Source of the DNA: Synergistaceae bacterium | Lineage (GTDB): Bacteria > Synergistota > Synergistia > Synergistales > Aminobacteriaceae | Direction: 5' to 3' | DNA: 64,000 nucleotides | Assembly: GCA_018436785.1 (NCBI GenBank) | Contig: JAHDKR010000048.1 | Span: 104,661 to 168,660, forward strand | Shown here: positions 43,061 through 51,809 of the stretch, in pieces | Layout: the number at the start of each line of letters is the position of its first letter | Numbering within the stretch: the first letter of the stretch is position 1 | Notes under the pieces: model-generated | Told to the model about the DNA's origin: nothing | Database searches by the model: none | Seen by the model: the letters and a program-made list of their open reading frames with translations, nothing else | Translations under genes and position numbers: made by a program

Positions 43061-43615
43061 ATGGATTCTCTGCTTGTGTTTCTCGGCGGGGTCGACAGTT
43101 TCCCCGTCTGGATTCTTTCGTTTCTTGCCGTCATAGCGCTGACGGCCTTCCTGACACGTGGGAAGCACGCGCCGTTCAGGGGGCGTATAATCATCTGCGT
43201 GTCGTTGCTTTTCCTTGCATTCGCTTTCTTTCTTCTCTCATTCGGTCTCGAGGAGATCGAAGCCGTCGGAAGCAGCGCCAGAACGGCGCCCAGGCTCTGG
43301 GCTGCAGGACTGGCTTTTTTTACTCTGGATCAGCTGCGACGCACGCTCCTGGGGAAGGCTCCTGAGGATCCGAAGACCGGTGACGTACAACGGGTTCTGC
43401 TGGCTGCGGCCATTGTCGCTTTCTCTCTTTGGGGGATGGAGATCGTCGGTTACCTGATCTCCTCGGGCGGAATGATTCTTCTCCTTCTGCTGCTCTTTGG
43501 AGAACGCCGGTTGTTTATCCTTCTTTCACTGACAGGGGGCTGGATGCTCTTCTCCTGGTTTGTCTTTATTCGCCTGCTGCATCTCTCGCTTCCTGCGGGC
43601 ATCTATTTCGGATAG
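43061..43615 (+). CDS. tctB: Tripartite tricarboxylate transporter small subunit (TctB), second copy
   Basis: 184 residues with about five hydrophobic helices, beginning MDSLLVFLGGVDSFPVWILS and containing LLLLLLFGERRLFILLSLTG, the helix-loop typical near the end of TctB. GGAGG lies 9 bases before ATG 43061. A small hairpin (GGAGC...GCTCC, 43032-43047) sits just before this ribosome-binding site. The open frame further upstream has no site. Confidence 0.83.
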   Translation: MDSLLVFLGGVDSFPVWILSFLAVIALTAFLTRGKHAPFRGRIIICVSLLFLAFAFFLLSFGLEEIEAVGSSARTAPRLWAAGLAFFTLDQLRRTLLGKAPEDPKTGDVQRVLLAAAIVAFSLWGMEIVGYLISSGGMILLLLLLFGERRLFILLSLTGGWMLFSWFVFIRLLHLSLPAGIYFG

Positions 43616-43627
43616 GGGGAACGTCGA

Positions 43628-45118
43628 ATGGATCTTTTCTCCCATTTGCTTGACGGACTCGGAGCGCTCATGGGAATTACTCCTTTGCTTGTAATTATGG
43701 CGGGCGTGGCGATCGGCATTCTTGCAGGCGCCATGCCCGGCATCTCTCCCTCCATGGCCGTCGCGTTGCTTCTGCCATTTTCCTTTGGAATGACCCCCTC
43801 GATGGGGCTCGTCCTGCTTTGCGCTATCTACCTTGCCTCCAACTACGGGGGGTCGATCACCGCCGTCATGGTGAACACGCCGGGGACGCCCTCGGCTGTG
43901 GTTACCGCCTTTGACGGCTATCCTCTGACACGAAAAGGCGATGCGGGAACCGCGCTCGGCGTTTCTCTTGTCGCTTCTGTTGCCGGAGGATTTATCGGAA
44001 TCATCATCCTGGTGCTCTTCTCGGCCCCCTTGGCGCGTATGGCGCTGAAGTTCTGGCCTGCGGAGTACTTTGCTCTGGCAATTCTCGGACTCTCCACGAT
44101 AGCCTCTTTGGGAGGAGGACGCTGGCTTGAGTCCTTCATGGCGGTGCTTCTGGGGCTGCTCCTGAATACCATCGGGCTCGACCCTCTCAGCGGTGTTAGC
44201 CGCTTTACGTTCGACGTGGTCCGCTTGTACGACGGTTTCTCCTTCATTCCGGTGCTGATAGGCCTTTTTGCTCTCAGCGAGGTCTTTTCCGGGATCGAAT
44301 CGGGAGAGGTCGGTATACCCCCCGTGCAGCCCGACAAGGAGCGTTCTCCCTGGCCGACGGTACGCGAATATTTGAAGCTGAAGTACTCCATGATTCGCGC
44401 TGGAATCCTGGGTACGGTCATCGGGGTATTCCCGGGCGCGGGCGGCACGATCGCCTCCTTCATCGCCTACGACGTCGAGAAACGACTCAGCAAAGATCCG
44501 GACAGCTTCGGGAAAGGTGCTCCCGCCGGTGTTGCCGCCGCTGAGGCGTCGAACAGTTCTTCCGTGGGAGGAGCCCTTGTCCCGCTGCTTACATTGGGTA
44601 TTCCGGGCAGTTCCTCCGCCGCGGTACTCATCGGCGCGCTGATGATCCACGATCTTCAACCCGGGCCGGAGCTTTTCACCCGGCATCCGGAAGTCGTGTA
44701 CACGCTCTTCTCCAGCCTCTTCGTGGCGAACATCTTTCTTCTTCTCCTTGGTCTCCTCGGGGCTCGTCTCTGGATAAAGGCTGCGCTCATCCCGAAACGC
44801 CTGCTCTACCCGATGATTTTCGCCTTCTCCTTCATCGGGAGCTACGCTGTGCGCTCGTCTCTCTTCGACGTCGGCGTCTGCCTCGTGTTCGGTCTTCTCG
44901 GCTGGTTGCTTTCCAGAAGCAAAATCCCCGTCTCTCCGATCGTCCTGGGCATGATACTGGGGACAATGATCGAAAAGAATCTCCGGACGACCATCATGAT
45001 GGGCGGCGTTTCCCTCTTCTTTCAGCGGCCTCTTTCGCTGACGCTGCTTGTGTTGGCTTTCGCCTCCGTGGTGATACCTTTCATCAGGGAGAAAAAACGG
45101 ACCGGCGGGGGATTGTAG
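43628..45118 (+). CDS. tctA: Tripartite tricarboxylate transporter large permease (TctA), second copy
   Basis: 496 residues, about 12 membrane helices. The TctA motifs GILAGAMPGISPSMAVALLL, VNTPGTPSAVVTAFDGYPL, FPGAGGTIASFIAYDVEKR and EASNSSSVGGALVPLLTLGIPG are all clear. It is the translocator of the second TTT system. Its last base is the first base of the Na/Pi symporter gene, so the two are translationally coupled. Confidence 0.94.
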   Translation: MDLFSHLLDGLGALMGITPLLVIMAGVAIGILAGAMPGISPSMAVALLLPFSFGMTPSMGLVLLCAIYLASNYGGSITAVMVNTPGTPSAVVTAFDGYPLTRKGDAGTALGVSLVASVAGGFIGIIILVLFSAPLARMALKFWPAEYFALAILGLSTIASLGGGRWLESFMAVLLGLLLNTIGLDPLSGVSRFTFDVVRLYDGFSFIPVLIGLFALSEVFSGIESGEVGIPPVQPDKERSPWPTVREYLKLKYSMIRAGILGTVIGVFPGAGGTIASFIAYDVEKRLSKDPDSFGKGAPAGVAAAEASNSSSVGGALVPLLTLGIPGSSSAAVLIGALMIHDLQPGPELFTRHPEVVYTLFSSLFVANIFLLLLGLLGARLWIKAALIPKRLLYPMIFAFSFIGSYAVRSSLFDVGVCLVFGLLGWLLSRSKIPVSPIVLGMILGTMIEKNLRTTIMMGGVSLFFQRPLSLTLLVLAFASVVIPFIREKKRTGGGL

Positions 45119-46698
45119 TGTTCTCTCCGTTCTTTGCTGCAATCAATTTGTTCGGCGGGTTGGCGCTCTTTCTCTACGGCGTGGAGGAGACGACCACAGC
45201 GTTCGGTTCCAGCTTCGGCGGCAAGTCGAAAGAGCTGCTGATCCGCTTTACGCGAAGAAAACCGATGGCGTTTCTCTTCGGTATGGTTCTTGCCGCGCTT
45301 GCTCAAGGAAGTTCCGTAGCGACTTCTTTCGCCATCGGTTTCGTAGATGTTGGTATGCTTTCATTCGCCGGCTCGGTGGTCGTAATGATGGGGGCGAGTG
45401 TTGGCGGAACATTTGTCACTCTCCTTCTAAGTCTTAACATCGCATCTATTTCCCCTCTGCTATTCGGAATAAGCTACTTGATGAAACGTTTAGGGAAGAA
45501 AACCGTCTATCGTATAGGCTGTGTTCTCCAAGGAATATCACTTATTCTGCTTGGTATGTTTGTTCTGGATTTGGGGGTAAAACCTCTGCTGTCGGCTCCT
45601 TGGTTTGCAGAGATAGTGACAGCGGCAGGACGCAATGGACTGCTCATGGGATTGGTGGCTTTCGTAGCTACAGCAATTCTTCAAAACAGTTCCGCCGTCA
45701 TGGCACTTGTGATCACACTCGCGACTTCCGGAGCGCTTCCATCAACTGCTATTCTTCCCGTAGTTTGCGGTACGCACGTTACCGTGCTGATAGCAGGTTT
45801 TGTGGGACGAAAAAACGCCAGAAAACTTGGAATTTGTACCTTTATTTACAAGTTTTTAGGCGTTCTTGTTATCCTTCCGCTGTTTCCGTGGCTTCAGAGA
45901 GTTATTTCCTCGAGCGGGGGAAGTCTTACCGCTTTGGTTGTACAGGTTCAAGTTGGCGTAGCACTCTTCAATGCGCTAGTTTTTTCCCCGTTCACTGAAT
46001 TTCTCGTCCATATTTCAACTGTAATTGCTGAAAGAACAGGAGAGGAGCGTCTCGGCGCCCCGATCTATCTTGACGACGAACTGACCGACGTCCCCTCTCT
46101 CGCGATCCTTCTGCTGTCGAAAGAGATGATCCGTCTCGCGAACTATATTGAGATGTACTGCCAGGTGCTCTTTGCGCCGGAGAAGCGCCTCGAAGGGTTC
46201 GAGGAACTTCCCTTCGCCATACGCGAACTTTCCGAAGCCTGCCAGGAGTACATGTTCGAGATTCATATTCCATCGGACGACGATGCGCTTCGGGAAAACT
46301 ACTCCACTGTCTCCTATTCTATGGTATCCTTTCGTCAGATGGCCAAAATCCTCTCCGGCGAACTGCGCCTTCTTGCCGAGGCCGGAGTGGCGGCGCAATT
46401 TGTCCGGGAGCTGGGTGAAAAAACCTGGCGGGAGCTCTCCAAACTTGCGCTGACGGATATCCGGCTTGCGCTCAGGGCATTCGCCCTCGCGGACGCCGAT
46501 TTTGCTTCGGAAGCGGGGCGCTATGAAAGAGAATTCGAAGAGCTGGATAGGCGGATACGTCTCAGACTGGGAGTAGACGCCCTCAATAGACGCGAGCTCG
46601 CACCTTTGCTTGATTTCATGTCGCAGATCTTTCTGCTTGTGAAGACGTCTCTCGAAGTTGCCAGGGGAGAAGCCCGACGCGACCGCGAAGCGGGCTGA
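45118..46698 (+). CDS. Na+/phosphate symporter with C-terminal PhoU-like domain (NptA/YjbB family)
   Basis: 526 residues. The membrane half holds the inverted repeat of the family, with the two phosphate-binding motifs AQGSSVATSFAIGF and LQNSSAVMALVITL; the C-terminal 200 residues form PhoU-like helical bundles. It moves phosphate with sodium. GTG 45118 shares its G with the TAG stop of tctA. From about 45420 to 46040 the DNA is visibly richer in A and T, and uses more TTA/CTT/AAA-type codons, than the gene ends and neighbours. A separate PhoU gene follows 26 bases later. Confidence 0.93.
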   Translation: MFSPFFAAINLFGGLALFLYGVEETTTAFGSSFGGKSKELLIRFTRRKPMAFLFGMVLAALAQGSSVATSFAIGFVDVGMLSFAGSVVVMMGASVGGTFVTLLLSLNIASISPLLFGISYLMKRLGKKTVYRIGCVLQGISLILLGMFVLDLGVKPLLSAPWFAEIVTAAGRNGLLMGLVAFVATAILQNSSAVMALVITLATSGALPSTAILPVVCGTHVTVLIAGFVGRKNARKLGICTFIYKFLGVLVILPLFPWLQRVISSSGGSLTALVVQVQVGVALFNALVFSPFTEFLVHISTVIAERTGEERLGAPIYLDDELTDVPSLAILLLSKEMIRLANYIEMYCQVLFAPEKRLEGFEELPFAIRELSEACQEYMFEIHIPSDDDALRENYSTVSYSMVSFRQMAKILSGELRLLAEAGVAAQFVRELGEKTWRELSKLALTDIRLALRAFALADADFASEAGRYEREFEELDRRIRLRLGVDALNRRELAPLLDFMSQIFLLVKTSLEVARGEARRDREAG

Positions 46699-46724
46699 TA
46701 TCTCGGGGGAGGTGAAGTCACCCG

Positions 46725-47453
46725 GTGACGAAGAATGCAACGATACAGTCTTTTTTGTACGCGACCGACAGAGAGCGGATAGTTTCCAAGGTTGTGTCGA
46801 TGGGGGAGCGGGCTGCGCAGCTTCTCGAAAACTCGGTGAGCGCGCTTCTTGACCAGGATTCGGCGCTCGCACGGCGGATTATAGCCGAGGATGACGCGAT
46901 CGACCAGATGGAAGGGGAGATCGACCAGGAGTGTCTCGGATCCATCGCCATGCGCTCGCCCGGTAAGGATGAACTGTACTTCGTCTTCGCAGTTCTCAAG
47001 ATCATTACCGACCTGGAACGAATCGGCGACCAGGCGGTGAACATCGCGGAGAAGGCGCTGAAAGTAACGCCGGCAGTTGTCTTCCCCCGGCGGGACGCTC
47101 TTTTGAAGATGCTGCGGGTGGTTCTTTCGATGTTCCGCCAGGCGCTGCAGGCCTTCAGGAACGAGGACAAGCACATGGCCGCCACGCTGTGGAAGCGCGA
47201 CGACGAGGTGGACTCCATGTATGCTCAGTGTTACGCGGATTTTTTACATGACGCGGTCGCCCATTCGGGAAACGACGATCCGCAGACGATGGAGATAGGC
47301 GCGCTGGAGCTATGGACAGCCCGTCACCTGGAGCGAGCGGGAGATCACGTCATCAATATCGTGGAACGAGTCTATTTCATGGTCGAGGGAAAATACTTCC
47401 CGAGCAAGGCGGCCAGGAAAGGCTCTTTCAAGATAAAAACCTCCGGAGAATAA
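46725..47453 (+). CDS. phoU: PhoU family phosphate-signalling protein
   Basis: 242 residues with two PhoU helical repeats, each with the metal-binding motif (ITDLERIGDQAVNIAE near residue 93 and ARHLERAGDHVINIVE near 200). PhoU links phosphate uptake to signalling; here it likely acts with the Na/Pi symporter encoded just upstream. GTG 46725 is the only plausible start; it lies 12 bases after GGAGG and inside a possible hairpin GTCAC-CCG-GTGAC, which may limit translation. Confidence 0.93.
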   Translation: MTKNATIQSFLYATDRERIVSKVVSMGERAAQLLENSVSALLDQDSALARRIIAEDDAIDQMEGEIDQECLGSIAMRSPGKDELYFVFAVLKIITDLERIGDQAVNIAEKALKVTPAVVFPRRDALLKMLRVVLSMFRQALQAFRNEDKHMAATLWKRDDEVDSMYAQCYADFLHDAVAHSGNDDPQTMEIGALELWTARHLERAGDHVINIVERVYFMVEGKYFPSKAARKGSFKIKTSGE

Positions 47454-47486
47454 TCGTTTCCCGCCTTTCTTTTTTTCTGACCAATA

Positions 47487-47514
47487 TTGACAAGCCTCTG
47501 AAAGTGTGTATAAT
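47487..47514 (+). promoter_or_regulatory. Consensus promoter of dnaK
   Basis: Perfect TTGACA (47487-47492) and perfect TATAAT (47509-47514) with a 16-base spacer. Confidence 0.9.
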
Positions 47515-47518
47515 GTTC

Positions 47519-47536
47519 TTAGTCAGTATTAGTCAG
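47519..47536. promoter_or_regulatory. Tandem repeat just downstream of the dnaK -10
   Basis: TTAGTCAG occurs at 47519-47526 and again at 47529-47536, a 10-bp period, over the expected transcription start. Possible regulator site; no CIRCE element (TTAGCACTC-N9-GAGTGCTAA) is present. Confidence 0.4.
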
Positions 47537-47558
47537 AAATACGCAGGGGGGATACGAA

Positions 47559-49448
47559 ATGAAAAAGGCGGTCGGCATAGATCTTGGAACGACGAACTCC
47601 GTCATCGCAGTTATAGAAGGTGGTACTCCGGAAGTCATCGCGAACGCGGAGGGAGGGCGAACAACTCCTTCGGTTGTCGCTTTTACAAAAGACGGCGAGC
47701 GTCTGGTGGGATCGCTTGCAAAACGGCAGGCGACATTGAACCCGGAAGGAACGCTCTTTTCTGTAAAGCGATTTATAGGACGGAAATACAATGAAGTAGC
47801 TTCCGAGCTGAAGATCGTCCCGTACAAGGTGAACGAAGGGGCCAACGGAGCCGTCAGGTTTTCGGTTGGAGGAAAAGAGTACGCGCCCGAGGAGATAAGC
47901 GCCTCCGTGCTCCGCAAGCTGGTCAGCGACGCGTCGTCCTATCTCGGCGAGAAGATAACGGACGTCGTGATCACGGTTCCGGCCTACTTTAACGACGCGC
48001 AGCGCCAAGCCACCAAGGATGCGGGGACCATCGCCGGGCTGAACGTGCTCCGCGTGGTGAACGAACCGACGGCGGCGGCTCTTGCCTACGGACTTGACAA
48101 AAAGAAGGAACAGAAAATCATGGTCTTCGACCTCGGAGGAGGCACGTTCGACGTCTCTATTCTCGACATCGGCGACGGGGTAGTGGAAGTGCTTTCTACT
48201 TCCGGCGACACCCACCTCGGAGGCGATGACTTCGACAAGGTCGTCGTCGACTGGATTGCCGACGAGTTCCGCAAGGAGAACGGCATCGACCTCCGCAAGG
48301 ACAAGCAGGCGCTCCAGCGGCTCTACGAAGCGGCGGAGAAGGCGAAATGCGAGCTCTCGTCGAGGACGAGCACGGAGATCAGCCTTCCCTTCATCACCGC
48401 CGACGCAAACGGCCCCAGACATCTGAACATGGCGATTACGCGGGCCAAGTTCGACCAACTTACTGCTCCCCTCGTAGAGCGCTGCGCCGGCCCCGTAAAA
48501 GACGCGCTCTCCGCGGCCAAGCTCTCCGAGAAGGATATCGACGAAGTGGTCCTCGTAGGAGGTTCCACGCGCATTCCGGCGGTTCAGGATGTTGTCCGCA
48601 AACTCACGGGTGGTAAACAGCCCAATATGTCGGTGAACCCGGACGAAGTGGTGGCGGTAGGCGCGGCGGTACAGGCCGGCATTATCAGCGGCGAGATGAA
48701 GGATGTGCTCCTCCTCGACGTTATTCCGCTCTCTCTCGGCGTGGAGACCATGGGCGGCGTGATGACGAAGCTCATCGAGAAAAATACCACGATTCCGTGC
48801 AGGAAAGCGGAAATATTCTCGACAGCGGCGGACAACCAGCCTGCGGTAGACATCGTGGTGCTCCAGGGCGAACGTGAGATGGCGAAGGATAACCGCATCC
48901 TCGGCAACTTCAAGCTTGAGGGAATACGGCAGGCCCCCAGAGGGTTGCCGCAGATCGAAGTGGCTTTCGATGTCGACGCCAACGGCATCCTGAACGTCAC
49001 GGCGAAGGACAAGGATACCGCAAAGGAGCAGCGTATCACCATCAACGGGTCGACAAATCTCGACAAATCCGAAGTGGAGCGCATGATCCGCGATGCCCAG
49101 GAGAACGCCGCCGAGGACAGGAAGAAGAAAGAGCTCGCCGAGGCCCGGAATGAACTGGAAACGGTTGTCTACCAGTTGGAGAAGGCGCTTGAACAGGCGG
49201 CGGCGAACGTACCGGAGAACGAGAAGGCCCGGGCCCGTAACCTCGTGGAGGAGGGAAAATCTGCATTGTCCAAGAGCGACGCAACGCTGGACGCCCTTCG
49301 CGTCGCCTCCTCCGATATCAAGCAGATGCTGCAAATTCTGGCGTCGTCGAACGCCGGAGGCCCTGAACCGCAGCCCGCATCCTCGGCTAGAAGCGGCGAC
49401 GACGTTGTGGACGCCGAATTTGTGGATAACTCCGAAAACCGCGGCTGA
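47559..49448 (+). CDS. dnaK: Molecular chaperone DnaK (Hsp70)
   Basis: 629 residues. ATPase domain signatures [32 protein letters not shown] ([17 protein letters not shown]) and [16 protein letters not shown] are intact, followed by the peptide-binding domain ([20 protein letters not shown]) and a helical lid. The C-terminus [10 protein letters not shown] fits bacterial DnaK. It refolds proteins with DnaJ and GrpE, but neither cochaperone gene is adjacent, so this dnaK is not in the usual hrcA-grpE-dnaK-dnaJ operon. A consensus promoter and two tandem terminators make it a single-gene unit. Confidence 0.97.
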   Translation: MKKAVGIDLGTTNSVIAVIEGGTPEVIANAEGGRTTPSVVAFTKDGERLVGSLAKRQATLNPEGTLFSVKRFIGRKYNEVASELKIVPYKVNEGANGAVRFSVGGKEYAPEEISASVLRKLVSDASSYLGEKITDVVITVPAYFNDAQRQATKDAGTIAGLNVLRVVNEPTAAALAYGLDKKKEQKIMVFDLGGGTFDVSILDIGDGVVEVLSTSGDTHLGGDDFDKVVVDWIADEFRKENGIDLRKDKQALQRLYEAAEKAKCELSSRTSTEISLPFITADANGPRHLNMAITRAKFDQLTAPLVERCAGPVKDALSAAKLSEKDIDEVVLVGGSTRIPAVQDVVRKLTGGKQPNMSVNPDEVVAVGAAVQAGIISGEMKDVLLLDVIPLSLGVETMGGVMTKLIEKNTTIPCRKAEIFSTAADNQPAVDIVVLQGEREMAKDNRILGNFKLEGIRQAPRGLPQIEVAFDVDANGILNVTAKDKDTAKEQRITINGSTNLDKSEVERMIRDAQENAAEDRKKKELAEARNELETVVYQLEKALEQAAANVPENEKARARNLVEEGKSALSKSDATLDALRVASSDIKQMLQILASSNAGGPEPQPASSARSGDDVVDAEFVDNSENRG

Positions 49449-49486
49449 GGCTTTTAACGAAGGGCCGGCGGCCTGAAAACACACTT

Positions 49487-49548
49487 CCGGCGATTTGCCG
49501 GTTTTCAATAGAGAGAAGCCTGCGGGAAAATTGCCCGCAGGCTTCTTT
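49487..49548 (+). terminator. Tandem terminators after dnaK
   Basis: First a small CCGGC-GATTT-GCCGG hairpin with TTTT (49487-49505), then a perfect 13-bp hairpin AGAAGCCTGCGGG (49514-49526, partner 49534-49546) ending in TT. Confidence 0.85.
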
Positions 49549-49583
49549 ACGGGTATACTACTTTCATTACTGGAGGTGACAGG

Positions 49584-50468
49584 ATGTCATTGACTTTTTC
49601 GCCGCTTTCGATAGATATGAGGAGCGACTACACCCCTCTTTTCGACAAATGTTCCGAAAAAACATCCGACTACACGTTCGTGAATATCTGGGCATGGTCG
49701 GACGAACGCAAGTATGAGTTGGCTTTCGCCAGGGATCTTTTCTGGCCTCGCGTGACGAGTTCCGCTCCGGTGTACTGGGCGCCGGTGGGTAACTGGGAGG
49801 CGACCGATTGGGAGAGTGTGCTGCCGGAGCTCTTCCCTGACGGCATGACGTTCGACCGGACGCCGGAGAAACTCGCGCAGCTTTGGAGCGAACGTCTGGG
49901 CGACCGTGTGACGCTGGAGGAACAGCGTTCGGAATGGGAGTACGTCTACTCCGTGGAGGAGCTTGTGGCGCTTCGAGGAAACCGTTTTCACAAGAAAAAG
50001 AACCTCCTGAAGCAGTTTCAGAGGGAGTACGTTTCTGAATATAAGGCGCTCGGACGCGACGATGTTGAGGAAATCCTCGAGATGCAGCAGCTTTGGTGCG
50101 AGTGGAAGAGCTGCGACGACATCCCCGGCCTTCGGGCGGAAAACCACGCGATTTCGCGTGTCTTGAAGAAGTGGGATCTCCTTCCGGGGTTGCTCTGCGG
50201 CGCGCTCTACGTTAAAGAGTACATGGTAGCCTACGCCGTGGGCGAGCCGATGACGGACGACATGGTCGTGGTGCATTTCGAGAAGGGGCTTGCGGAGTAC
50301 AAGGGCGTCTACCAGGCGATCAACCAGTCCTTCCTGGCGAACTCCTGTTCCGGCTTCGCGTGGGCCAACCGCGAGCAGGACATGGGCGAGGAGGGGGTTC
50401 GGAAGGCCAAGGAATCGTACAACCCGTCGCACTTCCTTAAGAAGTACCGCGCCGTCTGGAAGGGGTAG
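49584..50468 (+). CDS. DUF2156 (phosphatidylglycerol lysyltransferase C-terminal-like) protein
   Basis: 294 residues, soluble. NRFHKKKNLLKQFQREY and WANREQDMGEEGVRKAKESY are landmarks of the DUF2156 family, which has a double GNAT-like fold shared with the aminoacyl-transferring domain of MprF. No membrane part is present, so lipid lysinylation is unlikely; function of the stand-alone family is unknown. GGAGGTGA precedes the ATG. The MFS exporter follows 6 bases later. Confidence 0.87.
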   Translation: MSLTFSPLSIDMRSDYTPLFDKCSEKTSDYTFVNIWAWSDERKYELAFARDLFWPRVTSSAPVYWAPVGNWEATDWESVLPELFPDGMTFDRTPEKLAQLWSERLGDRVTLEEQRSEWEYVYSVEELVALRGNRFHKKKNLLKQFQREYVSEYKALGRDDVEEILEMQQLWCEWKSCDDIPGLRAENHAISRVLKKWDLLPGLLCGALYVKEYMVAYAVGEPMTDDMVVVHFEKGLAEYKGVYQAINQSFLANSCSGFAWANREQDMGEEGVRKAKESYNPSHFLKKYRAVWKG

Positions 50469-50474
50469 AGCGAT

Positions 50475-51734
50475 ATGCCCGACTGGGAGAAGAGCACGCT
50501 CTTCCGGGCCTTCCGGCACCGGAATTTCCGCCTGTTCTACATGGGGCAGATCGTCTCGCTCTCCGGACTCTGGATGCAACGGGTTGCCATGAACTGGCTT
50601 GTCTACAGAATCACGGGTTCGCCGCTGCTTTTGGGGACGGTCGATTTCATGGCGCAGATTCCCGTGCTGCTCTTCGGCTCTTTTACGGGGGCCTTTCTGG
50701 AGGGGCGGAACCTGCGGAAGGTCATCATGATCTGTCAGACCATCAGCATGCTCCACGCCCTTACGCTTGCCATTCTGACGTTAAGCGGCGTTGTCGAGTA
50801 CTGGCATATCCTGATACTCGCCGCTGTCATCGGAACGTCGGATTCTTTCGAGGTTCCGGCCCGGCAGGGGTTTACGATACGCCTGGTGGAGGACGAACAG
50901 GATCTCGGCAACGGCATCGCCCTCACGTCCACTCTTTTCAACGTCACTCGTCTTATCGGCCCGTCGGTCGCCGGTATGGTCATCGCATTGGTAGGGGAGG
51001 GCATCTGCTTCCTGATGAACGGTATGGCCTATTCGGCGACGCTCACGGCGCTCTTCCTGATGCGCTTCAGACGTCCGCTTGTTTCGGAAAGTACGAAGAA
51101 GGGGGTGCTCGAAGGGATGAAGGAGGGAATTCGTTACGTCGCGGGCTTTCTGCCCCTGAGGAACTACCTCTCCGCGATCGCTCTTGTGAGCTTCTTCGCC
51201 TTCCCGTACATGGTGCTGCTCCCCGTCTTTGCCCGCGAGATTCTCGGCGGCGGACCCCGGACGCTTGGTTTCCTGATGGGCGCAACCGGGCTTGGCGCGC
51301 TCGCCGGGTCGGTCCGTCTCGCCCTGCGAAAGTCGCCAGTCGGACTGGGCAAGATCATGGCTGTCTCCTGCATTCTTTTAGGAATTACGATGGCGCTCTT
51401 TTCCCAATCCGGGATCTTCCCTCTTTCGCTGCTCCTGATGGCGTGCCTTGGTTTTTTCATGGTCTCCACGCTCGTTTCCTGCAATACGCTCGTCCAGACT
51501 CTTGTGGACGAGGACAAACGAAACCGCGTCATGAGCCTCTTCATCGTGTGCGCGATGGGCATAACACCGCTGGGGAGCCTCAACGCCGGATGGCTCGCCT
51601 CGAACATAGGAGCGCCGACGACCCTTCTTGCGGGTGGCGCCGTCAGTTTTCTCATCGGCTTGTGGCTGTTACGTTCGTGGCCCGTTATGTGGGCGCTCTC
51701 GGAGCCGGTGTATAGAAAGAAGAATCTGCTGTAG
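50475..51734 (+). CDS. MFS transporter (EntS/MFS_3-like exporter)
   Basis: 419 residues with 12 predicted membrane helices. The start FRHRNFRLFYMGQIVSLSGLWMQ and EVPARQGFTIRLVEDEQDLGN, which continues NGIALTSTLFNVTRLIGPSV, match the EntS/TetR-class MFS_3 family, usually drug or siderophore exporters. Six bases after the DUF2156 gene, so probably cotranscribed. Substrate unknown. Confidence 0.9.
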   Translation: MPDWEKSTLFRAFRHRNFRLFYMGQIVSLSGLWMQRVAMNWLVYRITGSPLLLGTVDFMAQIPVLLFGSFTGAFLEGRNLRKVIMICQTISMLHALTLAILTLSGVVEYWHILILAAVIGTSDSFEVPARQGFTIRLVEDEQDLGNGIALTSTLFNVTRLIGPSVAGMVIALVGEGICFLMNGMAYSATLTALFLMRFRRPLVSESTKKGVLEGMKEGIRYVAGFLPLRNYLSAIALVSFFAFPYMVLLPVFAREILGGGPRTLGFLMGATGLGALAGSVRLALRKSPVGLGKIMAVSCILLGITMALFSQSGIFPLSLLLMACLGFFMVSTLVSCNTLVQTLVDEDKRNRVMSLFIVCAMGITPLGSLNAGWLASNIGAPTTLLAGGAVSFLIGLWLLRSWPVMWALSEPVYRKKNLL

Positions 51735-51809
51735 CGCGTTCCCCCGGATTTGGGGTATACTCTGAAGAAGAAAAAAATACCCATTTAAGGTATTGCGGAG
51801 GTGATCGGA

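Noticed and set aside
47454..47558. CIRCE element before dnaK
   Set aside because: TTAGCACTC-N9-GAGTGCTAA is absent; the repeats found are direct, not inverted.
47529..49508. 659-aa open frame antisense to dnaK
   Set aside because: A long antisense frame over dnaK is a known composition artefact; no ribosome-binding site or family match, and dnaK itself is certain.
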